Shown here piece by piece: positions 47,924-55,681 of a DNA stretch of 64,000 nucleotides (its first letter is position 1; every line of letters begins with the position of its first letter). The notes below the pieces were generated by a model. It saw only the letters and a list, made by a program, of their open reading frames with translations. It was not told where the DNA came from and did not search any database. The stretch is from Pseudomonas anguilliseptica (GTDB taxonomy: Bacteria; Pseudomonadota; Gammaproteobacteria; Pseudomonadales; Pseudomonadaceae): the NCBI RefSeq assembly GCF_021375795.1, contig NZ_JAEIOI010000001.1, positions 682,001 through 746,000 of the forward strand, read 5' to 3'. A program made the translations under genes and the position numbers.

Positions 47924-48613
47924 ATGATTGCCGCGCAATTGTTGTCTTCAACCAGCCTGCTGTTGGGATGGCTGATTTATCTGCCTCTAGTGTGCTGGGC
48001 GATCTGGCGTGCTCCCTGGGTTGAGCTGTGCACTGATCTGCGGCGCCAGCACCTGCTGGGTGGCACGGCGCTGGCGCTGTTTCTGCTGTGGCTGGTGCGC
48101 CGCGATTTCGACTCTGGCCTGTCCTTCCACTTTATTGGCATGACTGCGGTGACGCTGCTGCTGGATTGGCCGCTGGCCATGCTGGCGGGACTGGTCGCGC
48201 AGTTGGGGTTGCTGGCGCTGGGGCGGCAGGATTGGGCTGCGTTGGGGGTGAATGGCGTGTTGTTGGTGGTGATTCCGGTTTGGGTCACCGAGGCCTGCGC
48301 CCTGTGGGTTGAGAAAAAGCAGCCGCGCAACCTGTTCGTCTACATCTTCTGCAGTGGCTTTTTCGCCGCGGCGCTGGCGACACTGCTATGTATTGCGACG
48401 GCCTTCACCTTGCTCTGGATTGATGGGTTGTTCCCAATGCCGCCGTGGCTGGAGGATTTCATTGGTTATCTCTGGTTGGTGATTTTCCCCGAAGCCTTTA
48501 TCAATGGCATGCTGGTTACTGCGTTGGTGGTGTTCTACCCAGACTGGCTGGAAACCTTCAATCGCACGCGCTACCTGGCTGCACCATGGAAGGATGACGA
48601 TGCACCGCGATGA
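47924..48613 (+). CDS. CbiM-like energy-coupling-factor membrane protein
   Basis: A 229-residue membrane protein with about six helices. The layout (FIGMTAVTLLLDWPLAMLAG..., FVYIFCSGFFAAALATLL, FPEAFINGMLVTALVVFYPDWL) is that of CbiM/ECF-type permease proteins for metal or cobalamin precursors. No ATPase or T-component gene is adjacent, so it may work differently from a full ECF transporter. The ATG at 47924 is used. Confidence 0.72.
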   Translation: MIAAQLLSSTSLLLGWLIYLPLVCWAIWRAPWVELCTDLRRQHLLGGTALALFLLWLVRRDFDSGLSFHFIGMTAVTLLLDWPLAMLAGLVAQLGLLALGRQDWAALGVNGVLLVVIPVWVTEACALWVEKKQPRNLFVYIFCSGFFAAALATLLCIATAFTLLWIDGLFPMPPWLEDFIGYLWLVIFPEAFINGMLVTALVVFYPDWLETFNRTRYLAAPWKDDDAPR

Positions 48614-48650
48614 TGGTGTTGCCTTCGCTGCAGTGATCCGCCCACCTCAT

Positions 48651-48664
48651 TTGATGCAGGTCAA
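48651..48664 (+). promoter_or_regulatory. Anr/FNR-type site
   Basis: TTGATGCAGGTCAA matches TTGAT-N4-(A/G)TCAA. It lies 54 bases upstream of the small gene at 48718, a suitable distance for activation from about -41. Confidence 0.6.
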
Positions 48665-48717
48665 ACTCTTGCAGTCGGTCTGAGTCATGCTGATGGCAAC
48701 AGTCAGGAGGGTGAAGA

Positions 48718-48933
48718 ATGGGTGTGTATCAGTGGGCCAGGCAGGAGATAGAGCGCAGTTTGCAGGGCGTAGATGGCCAGGGTTTTGATCAGGCCATGGC
48801 GTTGCGGGCGCTACTGAGTGCCGTGGTTGAGCGCAGTCGTAGTGGTCGCAGTGCTGCGGATCTGGCCGCAGAGCTGCAGTTTCTCGCCGACAATCTGGAT
48901 GATGAGCGCGACTACAGCTTTATGCGGCCTTAA
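48718..48933 (+). CDS. Small hypothetical protein behind an Anr-type site
   Basis: A 71-residue, helical-looking soluble protein (MGVYQWARQEIERSLQGVDG, then [26 protein letters not shown]). A strong ribosome site AGGAGG lies seven bases before the ATG. An Anr/FNR-like site upstream suggests induction at low oxygen. No family function is recognised. It converges on yacG with three bases between the stops. Confidence 0.72.
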   Translation: MGVYQWARQEIERSLQGVDGQGFDQAMALRALLSAVVERSRSGRSAADLAAELQFLADNLDDERDYSFMRP

Positions 48934-48936
48934 TGA

Positions 48937-49137
48937 TCAGTGCTGGCGTGGCGGCAACTCGCCGGAAAACACATCATCTTCCAGCGGGTCGCCGGCAATG
49001 GCATGTTCTTCCGCTGCCCAGGCGCCGAGGTCAATCAGCTTGCAGCGCTCGGAGCAGAAGGGGCGATTCGGGCTTTGTGGGCCCCATTCAACAGGTGCCT
49101 TGCAGGTTGGGCAGGCAACCAAGGTTGGGGTGCTCAT
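48937..49137 (-). CDS. yacG: DNA gyrase inhibitor YacG
   Basis: A 66-residue zinc protein: CPTC and [14 protein letters not shown] are the YacG signature. In E. coli it binds GyrB and inhibits DNA binding by gyrase. The start overlaps the coaE stop (ATGA), the normal gene pair in gammaproteobacteria. Confidence 0.93.
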   Translation of the reverse strand: MSTPTLVACPTCKAPVEWGPQSPNRPFCSERCKLIDLGAWAAEEHAIAGDPLEDDVFSGELPPRQH

Positions 49138-49748
49138 ATTTGGCCTCCGCGTAGAGTCAGGTAATAGCTGTGCAGGCGTTCCACTTCCGTCTGTAACCAG
49201 TGCAGATCACGGTCGTTGAGCAGCACATCATGGGCATGGCGCAGGCGCTCTTCGCGGCTAGCCTGGGCCTTGAGAATGGCCTGTACCTGCTCATTCGAGC
49301 TCTGGTCGCGAACCATGGTGCGCTCTACTTGCAACTGCTCGGGTGCATCCACCACCAGTATGCGCTGGGTCAGGCGATGTTGGCCGGACTCAACCAGCAG
49401 CGGTGAAACCAGGATGGCATAAGGTGATTCCGCGCGTGCCAGGTACTGGATGATTTCCTGGCCGATCAGCGGGTGCAGCAGGGCTTCCAGCCAGCGTCGT
49501 TCATCAGCGTCGGCAAAAATTCGGCTACGCAGCGCTGTGCGATCCAACTGGCCGTCCGCCTGCAGCACATCGCCGCCAAAGTGCTCGGCGATCTTGGCCA
49601 GTGCCGGCTTGCCGGGCTCAACCACCCAGCGCGCCGCATGGTCAGCGTCAACCAGATGCACGCCAAGATCGATAAAGTGCTGGGCCACAGCACTCTTGCC
49701 GCTGCCAATACCGCCGGTTAGGCCAAGAATCCAAGGTTTTGTGCTCAA
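49134..49748 (-). CDS. coaE: Dephospho-CoA kinase
   Basis: A 204-residue P-loop kinase for the last step of coenzyme A synthesis: [33 protein letters not shown] and [10 protein letters not shown]. No ATG is available; TTG 49748 gives [13 protein letters not shown], matching the family start. Longer in-frame starts would run into the REP-rich spacer and look unlikely. It lies downstream of pilD as in other Pseudomonas. Confidence 0.93.
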   Translation of the reverse strand: MSTKPWILGLTGGIGSGKSAVAQHFIDLGVHLVDADHAARWVVEPGKPALAKIAEHFGGDVLQADGQLDRTALRSRIFADADERRWLEALLHPLIGQEIIQYLARAESPYAILVSPLLVESGQHRLTQRILVVDAPEQLQVERTMVRDQSSNEQVQAILKAQASREERLRHAHDVLLNDRDLHWLQTEVERLHSYYLTLRGGQI

Positions 49749-49920
49749 GGTGCGCGCTCGTGTCAGCCATCCAGGGGCGCGATTGTAGTGCAGCTGCTTG
49801 GTTGGTGGCGAACAGTAGGAGCGGGTGTATCTACAGGCTCGCTGGATTGCGATCAAAAGTCGGCGCCGGAAGAGCCTGGGGGGAAGATTCCCTAGATTGC
49901 ATCCGGGCTGCGTCCGTAGG

Positions 49921-49967
49921 GGCGCTTTAGCCGCGATAGCTCTTTAATCGCTCGCTGCTAAAGCGCC
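49921..49967. repeat. REP-type palindrome between coaE and pilD
   Basis: Outer arms GGCGCTTTAGC (49921-49931) and GCTAAAGCGCC (49957-49967) are perfect; an inner GCGAT/ATCGC pair stacks inside. REP-like GTAGGAGCGGG at 49816-49826 lies in the same 239-base spacer, which holds no gene. Confidence 0.7.
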
Positions 49968-49987
49968 TCCCAGCGTAGGTGGTTTTA

Positions 49988-50854
49988 TTAGAGCCCGACA
50001 ATCTGCAAGTAGCTGGAGGTGATTTGCTCGCCCCAGAGCAAAGCAATCCAGCCGGCGATCGCCAGATAGGGGCCGAAAGGGATAGGCGTGCTGGATTCGG
50101 CATTGCGCATGCGCAGCATGATGGTGCCCAGCACCGCGCCCACCAGTGATGACAGCAGGATGGTCAGCGGCAACACCTGCCAACCACCCCAGGCGCCAAG
50201 CATGGCCAGCAGCTTGAAATCGCCATAGCCCATGCCTTCCTTGCCGGTAACCAGCTTGAACAACCAATACACCGACCACAGGCTCAAATAGCCTGCAATC
50301 GCACCCCAGAGAGCATCTTCCAGGCTGGCAAACAGGCCAAAGCTATTGGCAATCAACCCAAGCCAGAGCAGCGGCAGTACCAACGAGTCCGGTAGCAACT
50401 GATGGTCGACGTCAATCAGGCTCATCGCCAGCAAGCCCCAGGTTAGTAGCAACATACCGCCAGCCTGCCAGGTAAAGCCGAAATGCCAGGCGATAAAAGC
50501 CGACAGCAAGCCGCAGGTCAGCTCAACCAATGGGTAGCGCAGGCTGATGGGCGATTTGCACCTGGAACACTTGCCGCGCAGAAACAGGTAGCTGATGATC
50601 GGGATGTTTTCCCAGGGTTTTATTTCATGATTGCAGTGTGGGCAGCTTGAGTTGGGTAATACCAGATTGAACGTTGTGGTCTGCGTTTCGGCGGGCTGAT
50701 CCAATATCTCGCGCGCCTGCTCACGCCAGTCGCGTTGCATCATGATGGGCAGGCGGTAGATCACCACGTTGAGGAAGCTGCCGATTAACAGGCCCAGTGC
50801 CAGGCATACACAAACAAAGGCCGGCAAGTTGCCGGCCAAAATGTCGAACATCAT
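49988..50854 (-). CDS. pilD: Prepilin peptidase/N-methyltransferase PilD
   Basis: A 288-residue polytopic aspartyl protease. The cytosolic zinc region has CPHC and CSRC. The catalytic aspartates are in SLIDVDHQLLPD and GYGDFKLLA. It should process all prepilins here (FimT, FimU, PilVWXE and the short PilA) and also type II pseudopilins. Start MMFDIL or the next ATG. Confidence 0.96.
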   Translation of the reverse strand: MMFDILAGNLPAFVCVCLALGLLIGSFLNVVIYRLPIMMQRDWREQAREILDQPAETQTTTFNLVLPNSSCPHCNHEIKPWENIPIISYLFLRGKCSRCKSPISLRYPLVELTCGLLSAFIAWHFGFTWQAGGMLLLTWGLLAMSLIDVDHQLLPDSLVLPLLWLGLIANSFGLFASLEDALWGAIAGYLSLWSVYWLFKLVTGKEGMGYGDFKLLAMLGAWGGWQVLPLTILLSSLVGAVLGTIMLRMRNAESSTPIPFGPYLAIAGWIALLWGEQITSSYLQIVGL

Positions 50855-50857
50855 TGA

Positions 50858-52078
50858 TTATCCAACCACTGCGCCAAGTTGGAAGATAGGCAGGTACATT
50901 GCCACGATCAAACCACCAACAAGAACACCAAGTACCGCCATAATCATTGGCTCCATCAGTGTGGTCAGGTTGTCTACGGCGTTATCAACCTCCGCTTCGT
51001 AATACTCGGCAGTTTTGTCGAGCATTTCGTCAAGCGAGCCAGACTCTTCACCGATCGCGGTCATCTGCACGGCCATGCTGGGAAATACTCCTGTGGTACG
51101 CATGGAGAAGTTGAGCTGAGTACCGGAGGACACGTCATTACGGATTTTTGCCACTGCCTGACGGAACACCACGTTACCGGCTGCGCCTTCCACGGATTGC
51201 AAGCCTTCTACGAGTGGTACACCTGCCGAGAAAGTGGTGGAAAGTGTGCGGGCAAAGCGCGCCACAACGGCTTTGTAGAGAATATCGCCGAAAATCGGGG
51301 CTTTAAGTAAGGTGCGATCAAGAAAATCGCGGAATTTTTCGGAGCGTTTATGGGCTTCTTTGAAGGAAAAACCAATGATGAAAAACGCAAACAGGAAGAC
51401 AAACCACCACTCTTGCAGCCCGCGGGACATGTTTACTACAACCTGAGTGAATGCAGGTAGTTCGGCACCGAACCCTTGGAAAACAGCCTCAAATTGCGGC
51501 ACAACCTTGATCAGCAAAATGGCTGTCACGATAACGGCCACCACCATTACCGCAATTGGATAGGTCATTGCCTTTTTGATTTTTGCCTTGAGGGCTTCGG
51601 TTTTTTCTTTGTAGGTGGCAATTCGATCCAGCAAGGTTTCCAGTGCGCCTGACTGCTCGCCTGAATCAACCAGGTTGCAATACAGATCGTCGAAATACTG
51701 CGGTTTGGTGCGCAGCGAGGCAGCAAAGCTGTTACCGGCGGCGACCTCTTGCTTGATGCTATCAATCAGGGTGCGCATATTCGGGTTGTCAAAACCCTCG
51801 CCGATAATGTCGAAGGCCTGTAGCAACGGAACGCCGGCTTTCATCATGGTCGCCATCTGTCGAGTGAACAGGGCAATATCCATGGGTTTGATCTTTTTGC
51901 CGGCAGCAAACAACGGCTTAGGCTTCTTTTTTACCTTCAGTGGGTTGATGCCTTGCTTGCGTAGCTGGGCTTTAACCAGGGCTGGGTTCTGGCCGTTGAT
52001 TTCACCTTTGATCTTTGCACCTTTTTTATCGGTGCCTTCCCACGAAAAGGTGCTGAGGCTTGGAGCTTTGGCCGCCAT
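50858..52078 (-). CDS. pilC: Type IV pilus inner-membrane platform protein PilC
   Basis: A 406-residue GspF-family protein with two homologous halves, three membrane helices and cytosolic domains that contact PilB. FTRQMATMMKAGVPLLQAFD and FARTLSTTFSAGVPLVEGLQ are the two GspF repeats. It lies between pilB (3 bases) and pilD (3 bases). Confidence 0.96.
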   Translation of the reverse strand: MAAKAPSLSTFSWEGTDKKGAKIKGEINGQNPALVKAQLRKQGINPLKVKKKPKPLFAAGKKIKPMDIALFTRQMATMMKAGVPLLQAFDIIGEGFDNPNMRTLIDSIKQEVAAGNSFAASLRTKPQYFDDLYCNLVDSGEQSGALETLLDRIATYKEKTEALKAKIKKAMTYPIAVMVVAVIVTAILLIKVVPQFEAVFQGFGAELPAFTQVVVNMSRGLQEWWFVFLFAFFIIGFSFKEAHKRSEKFRDFLDRTLLKAPIFGDILYKAVVARFARTLSTTFSAGVPLVEGLQSVEGAAGNVVFRQAVAKIRNDVSSGTQLNFSMRTTGVFPSMAVQMTAIGEESGSLDEMLDKTAEYYEAEVDNAVDNLTTLMEPMIMAVLGVLVGGLIVAMYLPIFQLGAVVG

Positions 52079-52081
52079 GGC

Positions 52082-53785
52082 TTAATCCTTGGTCACTCGG
52101 TTGACTTCTTCAAGGCTGGTGATGCCCTGCATTGCTTTCAGTAGAGCGGAGGTGCGCAGGTCATTGAAGCCATCTTTACGCATTTGTACGGAAATATCGA
52201 TGGAGTTGCCTTCCTCCATGATAATCCTCTGCAGGGCCGGCGTGTTTTTAACCACTTCATATATTCCGACACGACCTTTATAGCCGCCGTTGCAGTTTTC
52301 ACAGCCTACAGGGCCGTAAAGTTTGAGTGTGTCGACTTTGTCTGCCGGGAAGCCTTCCTCTATAAGAGTTTCGCGCGGAACCTTGACCTCTTTCTTGCAG
52401 TGGCTGCACAGCTTGCGCGCCAGGCGCTGGGCAATGATCAGGTTTACCGAGGTGGCGATGTTGAATGATGGAACACCCATATTGCGCAAGCGGGTCAGGG
52501 TTTCTGCCGCGCTGTTGGTGTGTAGCGTTGACATCACCATATGTCCGGTCTGGGCTGCTTTTACTGCAATTGATGCTGTATCCAGGTCGCGAATCTCGCC
52601 CACCATGATGATGTCCGGATCTTGTCGCAAAAAGGATTTCAGCGCAGCGGTAAAGTCCATTCCCTGCTTGGGGTTAACGTTGACCTGGTTGATCCCTTCA
52701 AGGTTGATTTCCACCGGGTCTTCAGCGGTAGAAATATTCACGTCAACAGTGTTGAGAATGTTCAAACCGGTGTAGAGCGAAACCGTTTTGCCGGAGCCGG
52801 TAGGTCCTGTCACCAAGATCATGCCTTGCGGCTGCTTCAGTGCCGTCAAATAAAGCTCTTTTTGCGACTCTTCATAGCCTAGAGCGTCGATACCCATTTG
52901 CGCGCTGGCGGAGTCGAGAATTCGCATTACGATTTTTTCGCCCCATAGAGTTGGGCAGGTGCTCACGCGAAAGTCGATGGATTTACTTTTGGATATACGC
53001 ATTTTAATGCGGCCATCCTGCGGTTTGCGTCGCTCGGAAATATCCAGGCCTGCCATTACTTTGAGTCGGGCGGAGATGCGCGGAGCTAGCTGAATGGGTG
53101 GGCGAGCAATTTCCTGCAGGATGCCGTCAGTGCGGAAACGCACGCGATAGGCTTTTTCATAAGGCTCGAAGTGCAGGTCGGATGAGCCCTTCTTGATCGC
53201 ATCGAGCAACATCTTATGCACAAAACGTACAACGGGTGCGTCATCCGCAGAGTTGCCATCGTTGCTGTCCTGTTTATCGTCGTCGACCGCTTCAATGTCC
53301 ACGCCGTCAAGGTCGACATCGCCCAGTTCTTCCATGCCGCTATTTGCAGCTTCGAAGAACCTCTCGATAGCATCGGTAAGCTTGTCATCTTCAACCAGCA
53401 GCGGTTCGGTGGTCAGACCGGTGGAAAACTGTACATCGGTAACGGCTTGGTGGTTGGTGGGGTCCGAAACGCCAACAAATAGCTTATTTCCACGGCGAAA
53501 TAGAGGAATAACCCGATGCTGGCGAACCAGCTTTTCGCTGATCAGGTCGCGGGGTTGGCTTTCTTTCTCAATAGCGCTTAGGTCGCAGAACGGCACGCCA
53601 AATTGCTCGGCAGCCACCTCAGCCACGGCTTTGCTGCTGGTGAGCTTGTTTTGTACAAGATAGGAAACCAGCGGGATTTTATTGCGCAGTGCTTGGGCTT
53701 GCGCCTGGGACGCAGCGCTTTCGCTTAGCAGCTCCGCGTTGACCAGTTGTCGGGCCAGGCCTGTCAGATTGGGGGCTTCGCTCAT
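52082..53785 (-). CDS. pilB: Type IV pilus extension ATPase PilB
   Basis: A 567-residue hexameric GspE-type ATPase. The N-terminal MshEN-like domain (1-150) leads to the ATPase core with Walker A GPTGSGKTVS, Asp box and Walker B IIMVGEIRD, the His box GHMVMSTLHTNSA, and a four-Cys zinc site (CSHC, CENC). It powers pilus extension. It is transcribed away from the pilin gene, with a 235-base divergent spacer. Confidence 0.97.
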   Translation of the reverse strand: MSEAPNLTGLARQLVNAELLSESAASQAQAQALRNKIPLVSYLVQNKLTSSKAVAEVAAEQFGVPFCDLSAIEKESQPRDLISEKLVRQHRVIPLFRRGNKLFVGVSDPTNHQAVTDVQFSTGLTTEPLLVEDDKLTDAIERFFEAANSGMEELGDVDLDGVDIEAVDDDKQDSNDGNSADDAPVVRFVHKMLLDAIKKGSSDLHFEPYEKAYRVRFRTDGILQEIARPPIQLAPRISARLKVMAGLDISERRKPQDGRIKMRISKSKSIDFRVSTCPTLWGEKIVMRILDSASAQMGIDALGYEESQKELYLTALKQPQGMILVTGPTGSGKTVSLYTGLNILNTVDVNISTAEDPVEINLEGINQVNVNPKQGMDFTAALKSFLRQDPDIIMVGEIRDLDTASIAVKAAQTGHMVMSTLHTNSAAETLTRLRNMGVPSFNIATSVNLIIAQRLARKLCSHCKKEVKVPRETLIEEGFPADKVDTLKLYGPVGCENCNGGYKGRVGIYEVVKNTPALQRIIMEEGNSIDISVQMRKDGFNDLRTSALLKAMQGITSLEEVNRVTKD

Positions 53786-53956
53786 GATTAATAGGGTGCT
53801 TCTTGCCGGATAGAGTTGTTGTCTTATAGCTCAAATTAGGCAGTAGCCCAAGCAAGGCAGTGTGGAGTGACAAAAAACGGCAGATGGTGCCCTGTTGAGA
53901 GATGTGCGCATTGTCGTTGTTGGATGCTGAGCTGTTAAAACGGGTGCTGTCGAGTG

Positions 53957-53974
53957 TTGGCATGGCCTGTGCTA
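53957..53974 (+). promoter_or_regulatory. Sigma-54 promoter of the short pilA
   Basis: TTGGCATGGCCTGTGCTA has GG and GC dinucleotides exactly ten bases apart, fitting -24/-12 TGGCAC-N5-TTGC. The start would be near 53983, about 38 bases before pilA. P. aeruginosa pilA is likewise driven by RpoN with PilR, which is encoded in this window. Confidence 0.75.
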
Positions 53975-54020
53975 TACCTTATGCAGGTCGCTGACCTTAA
54001 CCACAAATAGGAGCTTATCC

Positions 54021-54206
54021 ATGAAGTCTCTCAAGAAACAAAAAGGTTTTACCCTGATTGAGCTGATGATCGTTATTGCGATCATTGGCATTCTGGCTGC
54101 TATCGCTATTCCGCAATTCAATGACTACCGTGCCAAAGCGAACGATTCGACTGCGTTGGCTGATGTTAAAAATGGTGTAACCGCGTTTGCTGCGGCGCAA
54201 CGTTAA
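54021..54206 (+). CDS. pilA: Short (N-domain only) type IV major pilin
   Basis: A 61-codon prepilin: leader MKSLKKQKG, then [20 protein letters not shown] and [20 protein letters not shown], ending FAAAQR. The mature chain is 52 residues, i.e. essentially the N-terminal helix with no globular head and no cysteines. Usual Pseudomonas major pilins are about 140-170 residues with a C-terminal disulfide loop. F1, E5, F24 and Y27 are retained, as in the short Geobacter pilin. A good ribosome site (AGGAG, seven bases) and a sigma-54 promoter precede it, so it looks expressed and not decayed. No reading frame continues the pilin after the stop; a separate exported protein follows. Confidence 0.88.
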   Translation: MKSLKKQKGFTLIELMIVIAIIGILAAIAIPQFNDYRAKANDSTALADVKNGVTAFAAAQR

Positions 54207-54235
54207 TTACGTAATTATTGAGTGTGGAGATCAAC

Positions 54236-54682
54236 ATGAAAAAAACTAGTCTGTTTGGTATCGCTGCAGTAGCGCTGTTTACTTCTGTATCGGCCTATTC
54301 GGCGCCAGCTGCGATTCAAAATAATGCCATGATTCAGGTGCCAGACTGCCCCTTGCTGGCGGAAGATGTTCGTATTCCGCTGTCCAATAGCGTAATTGCT
54401 GCACGCAACTGCGTAGGTGGGCCTGCCAACTCCATCCGCATGGCGGCTTGTCATACGGCTGGTCGTGAGGGTAGTCGTACTATTGAAGTGCCTTGCACGA
54501 ACGATACAGTTGCTAACCCTGGCGTACCGCAGTGTGCTGATCCGGCGGTAGCTACTAACCGTGTGACTAACACTGGTGCAGCGATTATGCTCGGTACAAC
54601 TACAGGTGGTCAGGTCGGTCCTACTGCTCTAGATGGTTCGGCATGTAACGCGGGTACAGTTGCGGGTCGTATCCCTGACTAA
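54236..54682 (+). CDS. Exported six-cysteine protein encoded with the short pilin
   Basis: A 148-residue protein with its own ribosome site (GGAG, six bases) and a clear Sec signal peptide (residues 1 to about 23, MKKTSLFGIAAVALFTSVSA). The mature part has six cysteines (38, 59, 72, 87, 100, 137), enough for three disulfides, and a Gly/Thr/Ala-rich C-terminal half (NTGAAIMLGTTTGGQVGP). It has no prepilin site. It starts 29 bases after pilA and is likely on the same transcript. I do not recognise the family. By position it resembles the second exported protein next to short PilA in Geobacter, and could be a partner, chaperone or sheath of the short pilin (inference). Confidence 0.78.
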   Translation: MKKTSLFGIAAVALFTSVSAYSAPAAIQNNAMIQVPDCPLLAEDVRIPLSNSVIAARNCVGGPANSIRMAACHTAGREGSRTIEVPCTNDTVANPGVPQCADPAVATNRVTNTGAAIMLGTTTGGQVGPTALDGSACNAGTVAGRIPD

Positions 54683-54869
54683 ATGCTGTACGGGGGGGGC
54701 TTTGCCTCTCCCGGCTCCTCTATATGTTATTGTTGTGCTTTTTAGGGTGGTTACCTCCAAAATCTTTCGTAGTTACTTGCGCTGGCTCAAGATCTTTTTT
54801 TAAGTAGCCCTTACTGCTGTTTTCTTACATAAAGACTTCCCTTTCCTTCTTGTGCCTTTTTCAATCGAA

Positions 54870-55679
54870 ATGCCTATCATTCGAGATTTTTCAACAGCAT
54901 TGCGCTTGGTGATCAAGGCCAAGTTTTCCTGGATTTTCGCCGGCGTCTTGATGGCGGTGATTCTTGCCACTCTTTTGTCGGCCTATTTCAGCGGTCGCCA
55001 GCCGGCTACTGTGGCGTTGGATGTGGGTTTTTCCACTATCCGTCTTCTGGTGCCACTGCTGATCGTGCTGTTGGTGCAGGAGCTGCTGTCGCATGAGTTC
55101 GATAAGCGCTATTACCTCAATTCGCTGACCTATCCTCGGGCACGTAGCAGTGTCTTACTCGGGCGTTTTGCTGCGGTGCTTGCGCTCGTACTGTGCATTC
55201 TCCTTGTGTTGGGGGGGCTGCAGGTCGGTCTGGTGTATTTTATTGAAGGTATCTATCCACAGGCCACGCCGGTGGCGCTTGGGCAGTCCTACTTGATTGT
55301 TAGTGCTTTTATGGCTCTCGATATGTTGATTCTGATCGCACTGGCGACCCTTCTGGCGGTGGTGGCTTCTACGCCGAGCTTCGTGTTAATCGGCACCTTC
55401 GGTTTTATGCTAATTGCGCGTTCTTATAGTGCTATCGTCGAGCTGCTCGGTCGCGACGCAGGGTTGGTGAGCAACTCCGAGGGCTATCGCACCGGTCTAG
55501 GTGTTCTGGGTTACCTCTTGCCGGATCTCGGCGCGCTGGATATCCGTATGCTTGCGCTCTACGGTAAACCGGAGTTTCTCCCTACTGATTGGCCCTGGCT
55601 GTTGCTCTCTAGTATTGGGTATACCATCGCCTTGCTGGCGGTGGCAGTGTGGTCGCTACAGTGCAAGCGATTCAGTTGA
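54870..55679 (+). CDS. ABC-2 type permease of the pilin-linked ABC module
   Basis: About 269 residues with six hydrophobic segments in the ABC-2 layout: FSWIFAGVLMAVILATLLSAY, then LLVPLLIVLLVQELLSHEFDKRY, and later pairs. Neither ATG 54870 nor GTG 54852 has a convincing ribosome site. The 187-base gap after the six-Cys gene contains a G8 run and no clear terminator. It forms an operon with the two genes downstream. Permeases of this type export or flip substrates; a comparable permease gene (pilI) lies near pilA in Myxococcus. Confidence 0.78.
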   Translation: MPIIRDFSTALRLVIKAKFSWIFAGVLMAVILATLLSAYFSGRQPATVALDVGFSTIRLLVPLLIVLLVQELLSHEFDKRYYLNSLTYPRARSSVLLGRFAAVLALVLCILLVLGGLQVGLVYFIEGIYPQATPVALGQSYLIVSAFMALDMLILIALATLLAVVASTPSFVLIGTFGFMLIARSYSAIVELLGRDAGLVSNSEGYRTGLGVLGYLLPDLGALDIRMLALYGKPEFLPTDWPWLLLSSIGYTIALLAVAVWSLQCKRFS

Positions 55680-55681
55680 CT

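Noticed and set aside
49749..49987. Small genes in the coaE-pilD spacer
   Set aside because: The open frames coincide with REP palindromes and lack ribosome sites and recognisable protein features.
54021..54682. Short pilA as a frameshifted or decayed normal pilin
   Set aside because: The second gene has its own ribosome site and signal peptide, and no reading frame after the pilA stop continues pilin sequence; both genes look intact.
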